DNA from: Alkalimonas amylolytica
GTDB taxonomy: Bacteria; Pseudomonadota; Gammaproteobacteria; Enterobacterales; Alteromonadaceae
NCBI RefSeq assembly: GCF_900107845.1
Contig: NZ_FNRM01000005.1
Coordinates: 186,001 to 250,000, forward strand
Direction: 5' to 3'
DNA length: 64,000 nt
In this document: positions 9,566 to 18,617 of the stretch, in pieces
How positions within the stretch are numbered: the first letter of the stretch is position 1
How the letters are laid out: each line of letters begins with the position of its first letter
The notes under the pieces: generated by a model
Told to the model about the DNA's origin: nothing
The model's input: only the letters and a program-made list of their open reading frames with translations
Database searches by the model: none
Made by a program: the position numbers and the translations under genes

Positions 9566-11149
9566 ATGCATCCCACGCTTTTCTCTTCTTACTTTGTTCG
9601 TTCCTTGCTACTGAGCAGCCTGGCTGCCTTGGCATTGGCTGGCTGTGCCCTTGATTCCACCAAGCCAGAGCCATTGGCTGGGCTGGATAGTTGGGTTGAG
9701 CAAGGACGGCAGGACTGGCAACTGCCCGGGCTGGCGGTGGCTGTGGTGTATCGGGATGCAGTGATTTATGCCCGTGGTTTTGGCACTTTGGGCCTTGAAT
9801 CCGAGCTGCCCGTCAATGAGCACACCTTGTTTGGCGTGGCTTCTACCAGCAAAGCAATGACCGCTACAGCCTTGGGCCTGTTGGTGGATGAGGGCAAGTT
9901 GAGCTGGGACGATAAAGTCATCGATCATCTGCCGTATTTCCAACTGGCCGACCCCTGGGTTACTCAGGAAGTACGGATCCGCGATTTGTTAACCCACCGC
10001 GTTGGCCTTGGGCGTATTACCGGCAACCGCATTCAGTTTATGCCAACCGCAAGCCGGGAGCAGGTGATCCGCCAGATGCAGCATCACGATTTTGAACAGC
10101 CCTTTCGCGCTGGCTTTGTTTATAACAACGTGATGTATTCGGTGGCCGGTGAAGTGGTGGCGGCAGTTAGTGGCCAAAGCTGGGATGAGTTTGTGCGTGA
10201 GCGCTTATTTGCGCCGCTTGGCATGCAGCGCAGCAATACCTCCATTACTCAGTTTGCAGCGGATGATGCCAATATTGCCCTGCCGCACCAATTTATTAAC
10301 GGGGAAATCGTCCCGATTGCCCGCCGCAACTTCGACAATGTTGGGCCTTCTGCTTCGGTCAACAGCAGCGTCTACGAGATGGCGCAGTGGCTGCGACTGA
10401 ACCTGGGTGAGCCTGGCGTCTATCAGGGCCAGCGATTGCTAAGTGAGGAGGTGATGGCGGAGATTTTCACGCCTCAGGTGGTGGTAGGCCGGGCAAGCCA
10501 GCTTGATCCGGTACGGGCCTATGGTCTGGGCTGGTATCTGGAGGATTACCGCGGTTACGCCACTGCCAGTCATGGCGGCGCTACCGACGGCTTTAATACG
10601 CAAGTAACTTTGGTGCCTGAGCTGGAGCTGGGTATTATCGTGGTGGGCAATACCTTCGAGAACTTCCGCCCGGCTGTGACCCGCACCATTATTGACCGTA
10701 TCGCCGGTTTGCCGGCGCATGACTGGCACAGCCATTATTTGACGCAATATCAGCAAGACTTTGCCGACGCCAGCAGCGCCCGGCAGCAGATTGAACAACA
10801 GCGTCAGCCGGATTTGCTCGCCAGCCTGAGCCCAGAGCAAATCACCGGTCGTTACCAGCATCCTCTTTATGGCAACGCTGAAGTTTCGCTGCTGGACAAT
10901 GGTGACTTGCTGCTGCAATTCTGGGACGATGGCCTGTCCAAACTCACCCTGGAACACTGGCAGGGCGATACCTATCGTGCCCATTGGCACAACAAAGCCC
11001 AGCGGGAGAAGTTTGTGCACTTTGCCACTAGTGAGAATGGCGCCATCGAACTCAGCGTGGAATGGACACTCAGGCCACAACTGCTGCAGGTCGGGATTTA
11101 CCCGGCACCTTATAGGCGCACCGCTGTTTTTGGAAAAATCGAGCCATAA
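9566..11149 (+). CDS. Serine hydrolase of the class C beta-lactamase/esterase family, lipoprotein, with C-terminal DUF3471-like domain
   Basis: Penicillin-binding-protein-like serine hydrolase of 527 aa. Motifs: SxxK in VASTSKAMTA, YxN in FVYNNVMYS, and HGGATDGF in the KTG position. The signal ends in LALAGC, so it is lipidated. The last 120 or so residues (ITGRYQHPLYGNAEVSLL...) look like the small beta domain (DUF3471) often attached to such enzymes. Substrate unknown: esterase, peptidase or D-aminopeptidase activity are all possible; true beta-lactamase action is unlikely from architecture alone. The ATG at 9566 has GAGG seven bases upstream; the frame opens at 9545 with no ribosome site. 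Confidence 0.85.
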   Translation: MHPTLFSSYFVRSLLLSSLAALALAGCALDSTKPEPLAGLDSWVEQGRQDWQLPGLAVAVVYRDAVIYARGFGTLGLESELPVNEHTLFGVASTSKAMTATALGLLVDEGKLSWDDKVIDHLPYFQLADPWVTQEVRIRDLLTHRVGLGRITGNRIQFMPTASREQVIRQMQHHDFEQPFRAGFVYNNVMYSVAGEVVAAVSGQSWDEFVRERLFAPLGMQRSNTSITQFAADDANIALPHQFINGEIVPIARRNFDNVGPSASVNSSVYEMAQWLRLNLGEPGVYQGQRLLSEEVMAEIFTPQVVVGRASQLDPVRAYGLGWYLEDYRGYATASHGGATDGFNTQVTLVPELELGIIVVGNTFENFRPAVTRTIIDRIAGLPAHDWHSHYLTQYQQDFADASSARQQIEQQRQPDLLASLSPEQITGRYQHPLYGNAEVSLLDNGDLLLQFWDDGLSKLTLEHWQGDTYRAHWHNKAQREKFVHFATSENGAIELSVEWTLRPQLLQVGIYPAPYRRTAVFGKIEP

Positions 11150-11336
11150 AAAACGGCAGCCCAAAGGTTGCTATTGGGGCATACGAGACGATTGGTTTTG
11201 AGCTTAATGATTTATGCTGCTCAGTAGAAATTGCTGCTAATTTGTCAACGAAATTTCAGGCTACTGTGGTAGTATCCCTGACATGATTCGTCCCTTGCAC
11301 TTTCTGCAAGCAGCAATGTGATAAGGAAATTGCCGC

Positions 11337-13484
11337 ATGTCGTTGCAACATTCGGTGCAGTTTGGTGAGTTTATTCTTTGTCCTGTCAATCAGCAGCTGC
11401 AAACTCCTGAGCAGTCCATCACCCTTGAGCCTAAAGTGTATAGCGTATTGTGCTACTTGCTGGCCAATCATGAACGCTTTGTTAGTCTGGAAGAGTTGCA
11501 TCAACAGGTCTGGGCAGGGCGGGTGGTGAGTGATACGGCGGTGCGGCGCACCATCAGTAAATTGCGGGCCGCTTTGCAGGACCAGACGGATACACCACAA
11601 TACATTCAATCCGCTGCGAAGCGAGGTTATCGCTGGTTGCAGCCGCCCCAACCATTTCATGATGAGACAGCGTTTACAGCGCGTACAGCTGACGTAGTTG
11701 TACCATCACGCCATGTTGCGGTTGAATCAGCAAAGCCTGAGCGAAGCACGCAACCACATCTCTCAACTGGCGCGATGGATAAGGCAAGCTTGGCTGCGCG
11801 CTGGCCATTGTTGTTAGCGTTGGTGATATTGCTGTTTGCCGTGATAGCAGGCTTCATGTATCAACATCATACCTCTTCGCTATGGCAACGAGGCGATCCA
11901 CTGCGAACGATTGAAGGCGAAAAATTGTCGCTGGCCATTTCACCTGATAAAGCCGCCATTGTGTTCTCCTCCAACTCGACGAATCATCCCGGGCAGGAGC
12001 TGTACTGGCATCATCGTGCTACGGGGGTAACGCGCCATCTAACATCGGGTAACCATCAAATCATGTGGGTCGAGTTTCATCACGATGGGCAATCCTTGTT
12101 CTATCATGACTTTCAGCAGGGCCTCTATCAGCTGTATCAGCGTCCTATTAGTGCCAATGGGCAATGGCAAGGGCCAGCAAAGGCACTGCTAGCGCCGCAA
12201 CCGGTCATGTTTCAACTCAAACAAATCCCTAATGAAGAAAAGCTATTTATCAGTATGGGGAACAAAGACTCGATGCAAATCCAGCAGCTTGATCTCACTA
12301 CCGGGGAGCTGGAACCCGTCACTCATGCTGTCATTGGCAACACTCAGGATTATCTGTTTGCCTTGTCGGGCGATAGCAGCATGCTGGCCTATTTGCGCAT
12401 GACGACGGGACAGCCACAACTTTTGACCATTATGCACCGTGAGACTGGCCGGGTTCTGAAGCAGACAATTTATCCAGACAGAGTGTTCAGCATTGTTTTT
12501 GTTGATGAAGAGCGCTTACTGATTTTGGATGAACATGTGCTGCACCTGATGCATTGGCCCAGTGGCGAGCTCCAGGCACTGGATAGCAATCGTGGTGAGC
12601 ATGAAAGTAGTGTGCGAGGGTTAAGTCGGTTTGTGGTCCGGTCAGGTGATAATGAATGGCTGCAAAACCGGATTGTTGGAGATGTCGGCGGATTTGTGAA
12701 TCATCAGGGGCCCATTGGGCAGTTCACAAGCCGGACGTTACTCAATACGGACACGCAGACCAACGCTATGTATTTTACCACGGAGCCCGATCAATTCCTG
12801 GTGGTAGAGCGCAATGACCAGATCAGCCGGCTGTTACTGCAGTCCAGTGGTGGTCGTCGTAATACCGTGCTGGAAGTGCAAGACGAGCAACTGAGTGTTC
12901 AGGGTATCCACCCTGATGGCGAGCTGGTGTTGCTGTTGGTGAATCGCAAGCCGCATTTGTTCAATCTTCCTCAGGGGAAGTTGAGTCCACTGCCTGTCAG
13001 CTCACACTTATGGCAGCAAGCGATGTTTGAAGCATCAGGCGAGGCGGTGATCCTCAATTACATTGAGCATGGCACGCCAGTCAGTTGGCGTTATCAGCTG
13101 GATACCATGCAAAGCAGTATCTTACACCAGGGTGAGCGCGTGGTTGCCGTGCTTGCCTCGAATGAATTCATTGTGCTAAGGCAGGATGATCAGAATTTCG
13201 CCAGAGTGCGTGATGGCCAGCAGGAGATATTACCGGTGCAAACCTTACAACAGTTTGTTGGCAGTATCCATGTCCGTGATACCAAGTTGTACTGGGGCGA
13301 AACCGATCTGAAACATACCTGGATTTATCGTTATGATCTGGCAAGAGGTGAGCTGGAACAGTGGCAAGCCGATCGTCGACAAATGCTGCAAAGCTTTGAT
13401 ATCAGCCCGGATGGACAACGTTGGCTGTTACGCCATACGGCCAGGGTGGATACGCAGATTTATCCAGTTACTAGTAAACTTTAG
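11337..13484 (+). CDS. Membrane-anchored winged-helix transcriptional regulator (CadC/ToxR type) with large sensor domain
   Basis: 715 aa. N-terminal OmpR-type DNA-binding domain (residues about 8-100: LEPKVYSVLCYLLANHERFVSLEELHQQVW...TAVRRTISKLRAAL...KRGYRW), a linker, one membrane helix at about 165-184, then a periplasmic part of about 530 aa with repeated beta-propeller/TolB-like blades. CadC-like proteins bind DNA directly from the membrane in response to envelope signals; the signal and target here are unknown. The gene stands alone in front of the convergent ahpCF operon. ATG 11337 has AAGGA upstream. Confidence 0.88.
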   Translation: MSLQHSVQFGEFILCPVNQQLQTPEQSITLEPKVYSVLCYLLANHERFVSLEELHQQVWAGRVVSDTAVRRTISKLRAALQDQTDTPQYIQSAAKRGYRWLQPPQPFHDETAFTARTADVVVPSRHVAVESAKPERSTQPHLSTGAMDKASLAARWPLLLALVILLFAVIAGFMYQHHTSSLWQRGDPLRTIEGEKLSLAISPDKAAIVFSSNSTNHPGQELYWHHRATGVTRHLTSGNHQIMWVEFHHDGQSLFYHDFQQGLYQLYQRPISANGQWQGPAKALLAPQPVMFQLKQIPNEEKLFISMGNKDSMQIQQLDLTTGELEPVTHAVIGNTQDYLFALSGDSSMLAYLRMTTGQPQLLTIMHRETGRVLKQTIYPDRVFSIVFVDEERLLILDEHVLHLMHWPSGELQALDSNRGEHESSVRGLSRFVVRSGDNEWLQNRIVGDVGGFVNHQGPIGQFTSRTLLNTDTQTNAMYFTTEPDQFLVVERNDQISRLLLQSSGGRRNTVLEVQDEQLSVQGIHPDGELVLLLVNRKPHLFNLPQGKLSPLPVSSHLWQQAMFEASGEAVILNYIEHGTPVSWRYQLDTMQSSILHQGERVVAVLASNEFIVLRQDDQNFARVRDGQQEILPVQTLQQFVGSIHVRDTKLYWGETDLKHTWIYRYDLARGELEQWQADRRQMLQSFDISPDGQRWLLRHTARVDTQIYPVTSKL

Positions 13485-13515
13485 TGGATAGGGGCGTTCT
13501 TAATCACGCAATATG

Positions 13516-13543
13516 CAAAAAAACGGCAACCCGAGGGTTGCCG
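13516..13543 (-). terminator. Intrinsic terminator of ahpF
   Basis: CGGCAACCC/GGGTTGCCG with a 2-nt loop; read on the minus strand it is followed by a run of T (13516-13523). It sits between the convergent ahpF and the CadC-like gene. Confidence 0.85.
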
Positions 13544-13564
13544 CAAAGGGGACGCGCTTAATGA

Positions 13565-15109
13565 TTAGTGACGGATCAGGTAGTCAAAGGCGCCGAGCGA
13601 GGCATTGGCGCCGCTGCCCATGGCAATAACAATCTGCTTGTACGGTACTGTGGTGGCATCGCCGGCGGCGAACACGCCTGGCAATGATGTTTGGCCGCGT
13701 TCATCGACAATGATTTCACCGCGTGGGCTTAGCTCCACCGCGCCGCGCAGCCATTCGGTGTTGGGCACCAGGCCGATTTGCACGAAAATGCCAGCCAGTT
13801 CGATGTGGTGGCTGTCGCCGCTTTTGCGATCGGTGTACTGAATGCCATTCACCTTATTGCCATCGCCGGTCACTTCGGTGGTCTGAGCCTCGGTAATGAT
13901 GGTGATATTGCCCATGGAGTTGGCTTTTTTCACCAGCACCGCATCGGCGCGCAGCTCGGCGGCAAATTCCAGCACCGTGACATGCTCGACAATACCTGCC
14001 AGGTCGATGGCGGCTTCAATGCCGGAGTTACCACCGCCAATCACCGCAACTCGTTTGCCTTTAAACAGCGGACCATCGCAGTGCGGGCAGTAAGCTACGC
14101 CTTTGCCGCGGTACTCCTGCTCGCCCGGCACATTCATTTCGCGCCAGCGGGCGCCCGGGGCCAGGATCAGGGTTTTGCTTTTCAGTACAGCGCCATTGGC
14201 AAGCTCCAGCTCGACTTGCTCGCTTTTGCTTAATTTGGTGGCACGCTGGTTGTTCATAATGTCCACGTCGTACTGGCGCACATGGGCTTCCAGGGCATTC
14301 ACCAGCTTCGGGCCTTCGGTGTATTGCACCGAGATAAAGTTTTCAATGCCGACGGTATCGGCCACCTGGCCACCAAAACGCTCGGCCAGTACGCCAGTGC
14401 GCAGGCCTTTACGGGCCGCATAGACCGCGGCAGAAGCACCGGCTGGGCCACCGCCTACGACCAGCACATCAAAGGGTTCTTTTTGCTTCAGCGCTTCGGC
14501 CTGACGGGCTTCGGCATTGACATCAATTTTCTGGATAATTCGCTCCAGCGTGATGGCACCCTGCGAGAACTGCTCGCCATTTAAAAATACAGTGGGCACA
14601 GCCATCACATTGCGATCGCTGACTTCCTGTTGGAACAGGGCACCGTCGATCATCACGCTGGTAATATTGGGGTTAATGGCTGCCATCATATTCAGCGCCT
14701 GCACCACTTCCGGGCAGGTCTGGCAGCTTAACGAAATATAGGTTTCAAACTCAAAACGACCGGTCAGCTGACGAACTTGCTCAATCAGCTCAGCCTCAAT
14801 TTTAATCGGGTGGCCACCCGAGTGCAGCAGCGCCAGCACCAGGGAGGTAAATTCGTGACCCATCGGCACACCGGCAAAGGTAATCACAGTGCCTTTCTCG
14901 CTAGAGCGAACCTGCATGGCTGGTACCCGCTTGGAAGCGGCATCGTCACGGCGCAGGCTAACGCGATCCGACAAGCTGGCAATCTCGGTAGCCAGGGTGT
15001 TTAGTTCTTGAGCTTTGGCGCTATCGTCCAGAGATACGACCAGCTCTACCTGGGATTTCAGGTTCTGCAGATAGCTGCTTAATTGTTGTTTCAGGTTGGT
15101 ATCTAACAT
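13565..15109 (-). CDS. ahpF: Alkyl hydroperoxide reductase subunit F (AhpF)
   Basis: NADH-dependent flavoprotein disulfide reductase that recycles AhpC. The N-terminal double thioredoxin-fold domain has its redox pair in SCQTCPE (about 128-133); FAD motif [19 protein letters not shown] near 212; the second CxxC YCPHCDG near 340; NAD(P)-binding [13 protein letters not shown]; and C-terminal GVFAAGDAT. Length 514 aa is standard. Lies 181 nt downstream of ahpC on the same strand, the gap containing two hairpins. Confidence 0.96.
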   Translation of the reverse strand: MLDTNLKQQLSSYLQNLKSQVELVVSLDDSAKAQELNTLATEIASLSDRVSLRRDDAASKRVPAMQVRSSEKGTVITFAGVPMGHEFTSLVLALLHSGGHPIKIEAELIEQVRQLTGRFEFETYISLSCQTCPEVVQALNMMAAINPNITSVMIDGALFQQEVSDRNVMAVPTVFLNGEQFSQGAITLERIIQKIDVNAEARQAEALKQKEPFDVLVVGGGPAGASAAVYAARKGLRTGVLAERFGGQVADTVGIENFISVQYTEGPKLVNALEAHVRQYDVDIMNNQRATKLSKSEQVELELANGAVLKSKTLILAPGARWREMNVPGEQEYRGKGVAYCPHCDGPLFKGKRVAVIGGGNSGIEAAIDLAGIVEHVTVLEFAAELRADAVLVKKANSMGNITIITEAQTTEVTGDGNKVNGIQYTDRKSGDSHHIELAGIFVQIGLVPNTEWLRGAVELSPRGEIIVDERGQTSLPGVFAAGDATTVPYKQIVIAMGSGANASLGAFDYLIRH

Positions 15110-15170
15110 TGAGTCTACTCCATCTCTTGACTGTGTCTTAGCGCTTTATGTCAGGCAAAGCTTGAGGGTA

Positions 15171-15192
15171 GCCAGCATCCTGAGATGCTGGC
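15171..15192 (-). terminator. Hairpin between ahpC and ahpF
   Basis: Perfect 9-bp inverted repeat GCCAGCATC/GATGCTGGC, with no T run in the ahpCF direction. Together with the next hairpin it could attenuate or protect transcripts so that AhpC exceeds AhpF. Confidence 0.5.
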
Positions 15193-15223
15193 TTGGTACC
15201 GTTTTTACAGTGCAGGGGGAGAA

Positions 15224-15260
15224 GCTGAAACCAGCTTCAGTCGTGAGGCGTGGTTTCAGC
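15224..15260 (-). repeat. Inverted repeat in the ahpC-ahpF gap
   Basis: GCTGAAACC and GGTTTCAGC pair perfectly across a 19-nt loop that itself contains short complementarity. Lies 31 nt after the ahpC stop. Confidence 0.55.
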
Positions 15261-15290
15261 GTCCGCTGCCGGGCAACGGTGGTGTGGCAT

Positions 15291-15857
15291 TTAGATTTTG
15301 CCAACCAGGTCCAGTGATGGAGCCAGAGTCGCTTCACCTGGTGTCCATTTGGCCGGGCAAACTTCGCCATCATGGTTCGCAACGTACTGAGCAGCTTGTA
15401 CTTTACGGAACAGCTCAGCAGCGCTACGGCCGATACCCAGGTCATGGATTTCAGCAACTTTGATTTCGCCTTCAGGGTTGATGACGAAAGTACCACGCAG
15501 GGCCAGGCCTTCTTCTTCGATCATCACGCCGAAGTTGCGGGTGATAGCGCCAGTCGGGTCACCGATCATTGGGTATTCGATTTTCTTGATGGTGTCAGAC
15601 GCATCGTGCCATGCTTTGTGCGTGAAGTGGGTGTCGGTAGACACAGAGAACACTTCTACGCCGATGTCACGGAACTGCGGGTAGAAATCAGCCAGGTCGC
15701 CCAGCTCAGTTGGGCAAACGAAGGTGAAATCCGCCGGGTAGAAACACACAACAGACCACTTACCCAGTAAGTCCTGCTCAGTTACTTCAATAAATTTACC
15801 ATTTTGAAAAGCAGTGGCTTTAAAAGGTTTGATCTTGGTATTGATAATTGAAGACAT
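15291..15857 (-). CDS. ahpC: Alkyl hydroperoxide reductase subunit C, typical 2-Cys peroxiredoxin AhpC
   Basis: Reduces hydrogen peroxide and organic hydroperoxides; recycled by AhpF. Peroxidatic Cys in [13 protein letters not shown] (about residue 47) and resolving Cys in [12 protein letters not shown] (about 166). At 188 aa it is a normal AhpC. Strong ribosome site (GGAGGAAG) before ATG 15857. The upstream 290 bp carry several ATCGAT-like half sites (15957-15978) that might be OxyR contacts; weak evidence. Confidence 0.97.
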   Translation of the reverse strand: MSSIINTKIKPFKATAFQNGKFIEVTEQDLLGKWSVVCFYPADFTFVCPTELGDLADFYPQFRDIGVEVFSVSTDTHFTHKAWHDASDTIKKIEYPMIGDPTGAITRNFGVMIEEEGLALRGTFVINPEGEIKVAEIHDLGIGRSAAELFRKVQAAQYVANHDGEVCPAKWTPGEATLAPSLDLVGKI

Positions 15858-15916
15858 TGTCTTCCTCCATTTCAGTTAATAACATTGGGTGTTTCGACAG
15901 GTGCTACTCTAGCAAG

Positions 15917-15932
15917 TGGCACCGATTATGCA
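15917..15932 (+). promoter_or_regulatory. Candidate sigma-54 (-24/-12) promoter, plus strand, ahpC/DUF2868 intergenic
   Basis: TGGCACCGATTATGCA has GG at -24 and GC at -12 with exact sigma-54 spacing; predicted start near 15943. It points toward the DUF2868 gene, about 200 nt away. The long leader makes it less certain than the other sites. Confidence 0.45.
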
Positions 15933-16146
15933 AAATGAATAAAACAAATGGCTTTAATCGATTATTTCGATGATCGATCCGTTGCACCGCACCAGGGCCA
16001 GCTGTGCTGATCAATTGGGGCATTTCAGGTAAATTCAACCGTTTATTACCATCTTGTCCGCAAAAACACGCAGTAAAAAGTGTCCCTCTGATCTATCCTG
16101 ACATAAGATAATGACCACACGATGAATCTATCATGCTGAGAATTCG

Positions 16147-17217
16147 ATGATGCCACAGTCTGCTGCCGTTTCAATCGCTTTGCCCTGGTGGCGCTGGCCG
16201 TTGGCCTTGCTGCTGGGCATGCTGCTTGGAGCTGGCAGCCTGAATTACAGCGCCGATGGCCGTATCAATGCCTTGCTGGTCTGGCTGCTGTGGGCCGGGG
16301 TACCATTGCTGGGCAGCCTGTTGGCTATGCTTTGGTTGCTGCGGCCTGGCCGGCCCTGGCTGCTGCGTATTAGCGGTAAACCCTTGTACTGGCAGCCTGA
16401 TCGGACGCAGCAATGGTGGCTGCTAAGTCAGCTAAATTGGCTGTGGTGCTGGTTTGGCCTTGGCATTGCGCTGGTGTTTCTGTTGCTGTTGTTGCTGTCT
16501 GATCTGGCCTTTGGCTGGAGCTCAACCTTGTTGCCGGATCAGCAGTTACTTAGTCAGTGGCTGCAATGGCTGAGTTATCCCTGGCACAGCGTCTGGCCTG
16601 CGGCGGTACCGGATGAGCAACTGCTGGCCCAAAGCCGCTTTGCCCGCATTGAACAGCAGCAACTGCTGCTGGCACAAACCAGTGGTTGGTGGCCTTTTTT
16701 AGTGATGAGCTTGCTTTGTTACAACCTGCTGCCGCGCTTGTTGCTGGCGCTGTTTTGCCAGTGGCAAAGCCGCCGTCAGCCCGCCGGTCTGCGGGTACAG
16801 CCTGCTGCCAGGCCTGCCAACGCCACTGCAGCCGGCGCCGCACTCGCCTCGGCTGAGCCTGAGCCAGCGCCTTTGCAGCAGCAGGTGCTGAGCGATTGGC
16901 AACAAGCCAGGCTGGTGCACTGGCAGTTGCCTTCGACGGATAGCGTACTTGCCTTAGGCAGCGCCGATTGGCAACAGGATGATGAGGCCTGGCAGCGCCT
17001 GATTGCTACCAGGCCACCGCAGATCCTGTGGCGGGTAGCGGCCAGTCGCAGCCCGGTCGCTGAATTGTCGGACTGGATGGCGCAAGCACGCCGTCAGGGC
17101 ATTGCCCAGGCCCTTTGGCCGCAAACCGACAGCTGCACCGAGCCCAACCGGCATCTGGCCAGCTGGCAGGCTTTTGCCCGCCAGCAGCAACTGGCTTGGA
17201 TTAAGGAGACCGAATGA
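16147..17217 (+). CDS. DUF2868-like polytopic membrane protein
   Basis: 356 aa, very rich in Leu, Trp and Gln. Several membrane helices: about 18-35, 42-65, 95-125 and 185-205. The C-terminal third (from about 245: LVHWQLPSTDSVLALGSADWQQDDEAW...) is soluble. The assignment to DUF2868 rests on the pairing with a DUF3482 GTPase and on overall shape; no enzymatic motif is visible. Ends in ATGA overlap with the GTPase gene, so the two are translationally coupled and probably act together. Two adjacent ATG codons at 16147 and 16150 could start it. Confidence 0.72.
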   Translation: MMPQSAAVSIALPWWRWPLALLLGMLLGAGSLNYSADGRINALLVWLLWAGVPLLGSLLAMLWLLRPGRPWLLRISGKPLYWQPDRTQQWWLLSQLNWLWCWFGLGIALVFLLLLLLSDLAFGWSSTLLPDQQLLSQWLQWLSYPWHSVWPAAVPDEQLLAQSRFARIEQQQLLLAQTSGWWPFLVMSLLCYNLLPRLLLALFCQWQSRRQPAGLRVQPAARPANATAAGAALASAEPEPAPLQQQVLSDWQQARLVHWQLPSTDSVLALGSADWQQDDEAWQRLIATRPPQILWRVAASRSPVAELSDWMAQARRQGIAQALWPQTDSCTEPNRHLASWQAFARQQQLAWIKETE

Positions 17218-18617
17218 AGGCAATACCGCAGTTTTGCGTGGTTGGCCACCCCAATCAGGGCAAGTCTTCCATTGTCTCCACCCTGGTGGAAAACGATTCA
17301 GTGCGCATTGGCGTCGAATCCGGCACCACCCGTCAGGCCGAACGCTTTGAGTTTGTGCTGGACGGCCGGGTCTTGTTGGCGCTCACCGATACGCCGGGCT
17401 TTCAGCGTGCCCGTCAGCTGTTGGCCTGGTTGCAGCAGGTGCCGGTTGCAGCGGCCGATCGGCCGGCCAGAGTGCGGGCTTTTTTGGCCGAACCGTCGCA
17501 CCGGCAGCAATTTCCGGATGAGGTGGCCTTGCTGGAGCCCATTATGGCTGGCAGCGGCATTTTATTTGTCACCGATGCTGCCAGCGCGGTTAGTGCCACC
17601 GATGAAGCCGAGATGGAAATTCTGCGCTGGACCGGCCAGCCCAGAATGGCCTTAATCAATCCTATTGCGAAAAGCCCACATATTCAAAACTGGCAGGCTA
17701 CCTTAAATCAGAGCTTTCAGTGGGTCCGGCTGTTTAACCCGATGACGGCCAGTCTGCCGGCACGACAGGCGTTGTTTCAGGCCATGGCTGAGTTAACGCC
17801 GGACTGGACCGCGGCTTTGACTGAGTTAAACCGGCAGTTGCTGCAGCGTGAGCAGCAGCGTTTGGTGCAGGTAAGTGAGCAACTGGCCGATTATTGGTGC
17901 GCTCAGTTGAGCTTGCGCCAGCCGATGTCGGCGTTACCGCCTTCTTTAGTCGCCAGCCCGGAGCTTTGGTTGCAGCAGCAGTTGGATCAGGCGGAAAGCC
18001 AGTTGTTTCGCCAGCTGGCAGAGCAGTGGGGCCACGGCCAGGCTGAGCTGGAGCGCCAGCTGGACTGGCCGATCGAGCGCGATCGGCTGATGAACACCGA
18101 AACCTGGTATCTGTGGGGGTTGCAGCAAAAAGAGCTGCTGATGGTAACCGGCGCTGCCGGCATGGCGACCGGAGCTGTACTGGATCTTGGTTTAGGCGGC
18201 AGCTCATTGATGCTGGGGGCTTTATCGGGCGGAGTGCTCGGCTCGGCTGCGGGCTGGTTGGCCAGTAAGCAGCTGCCGGGTAAGAAGCTGGGCTGGTTGC
18301 CGCTTAGCCAACAGCGGCATTTTATCGGCCCGGTAAAGCACCCGAATTTTCCGTTGGTGGTGATGGCGCGGGCGCTGACCTTTGCGCAGCTGCTTTGGCT
18401 TCGGCCACACGCCAAGCGCAGCCGGCTGGCACTGACCACTCAGGCCAGCGACTGGGACAAGCGCGCTCAGGTGCAATTGCTGCAATGGAGCAAGCAGCTG
18501 CAGCAAAGCAAATGGCAGTCGGCCCAGTCAGAGGCTTTGTGCGACTGGATCCGTAGCAGCTTGCAGCAAAAACTCGCCGCTACCTTGCAGCAGGAGCAGC
18601 AACAAAGCCTGGCTTAG
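17214..18617 (+). CDS. Membrane-associated Era/Der-like GTPase, DUF3482 family
   Basis: 467 aa. G domain at the N-terminus: G1 VVGHPNQGKSSIVSTL (residues 8-23), ESGTTRQAERF as switch/G2, G3 DTPGFQRARQLL near 62. Residues about 300-345 (MVTGAAGMATGAVLDLGLGG...LGALSGGVLGSAAGW) form a Gly-rich hydrophobic hairpin likely to enter the membrane. Function of the DUF2868/DUF3482 pair is not established to my knowledge; the design of GTPase plus polytopic partner recalls the YcjX/YcjF pair of the phage-shock regulon, an analogy only. Its stop overlaps that of the convergent ybdG by 4 nt. Confidence 0.82.
   Translation: MKAIPQFCVVGHPNQGKSSIVSTLVENDSVRIGVESGTTRQAERFEFVLDGRVLLALTDTPGFQRARQLLAWLQQVPVAAADRPARVRAFLAEPSHRQQFPDEVALLEPIMAGSGILFVTDAASAVSATDEAEMEILRWTGQPRMALINPIAKSPHIQNWQATLNQSFQWVRLFNPMTASLPARQALFQAMAELTPDWTAALTELNRQLLQREQQRLVQVSEQLADYWCAQLSLRQPMSALPPSLVASPELWLQQQLDQAESQLFRQLAEQWGHGQAELERQLDWPIERDRLMNTETWYLWGLQQKELLMVTGAAGMATGAVLDLGLGGSSLMLGALSGGVLGSAAGWLASKQLPGKKLGWLPLSQQRHFIGPVKHPNFPLVVMARALTFAQLLWLRPHAKRSRLALTTQASDWDKRAQVQLLQWSKQLQQSKWQSAQSEALCDWIRSSLQQKLAATLQQEQQQSLA

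Noticed and set aside
15957-15978. ATCGAT-like triplets as OxyR operator of ahpC
   Set aside because: Spacing does not fit the four-site OxyR pattern; mentioned in the ahpC entry only as weak evidence.
15948-16010. Twenty-codon open frame after the 15917 sigma-54-like site
   Set aside because: No ribosome site and no recognisable product; chance frame.
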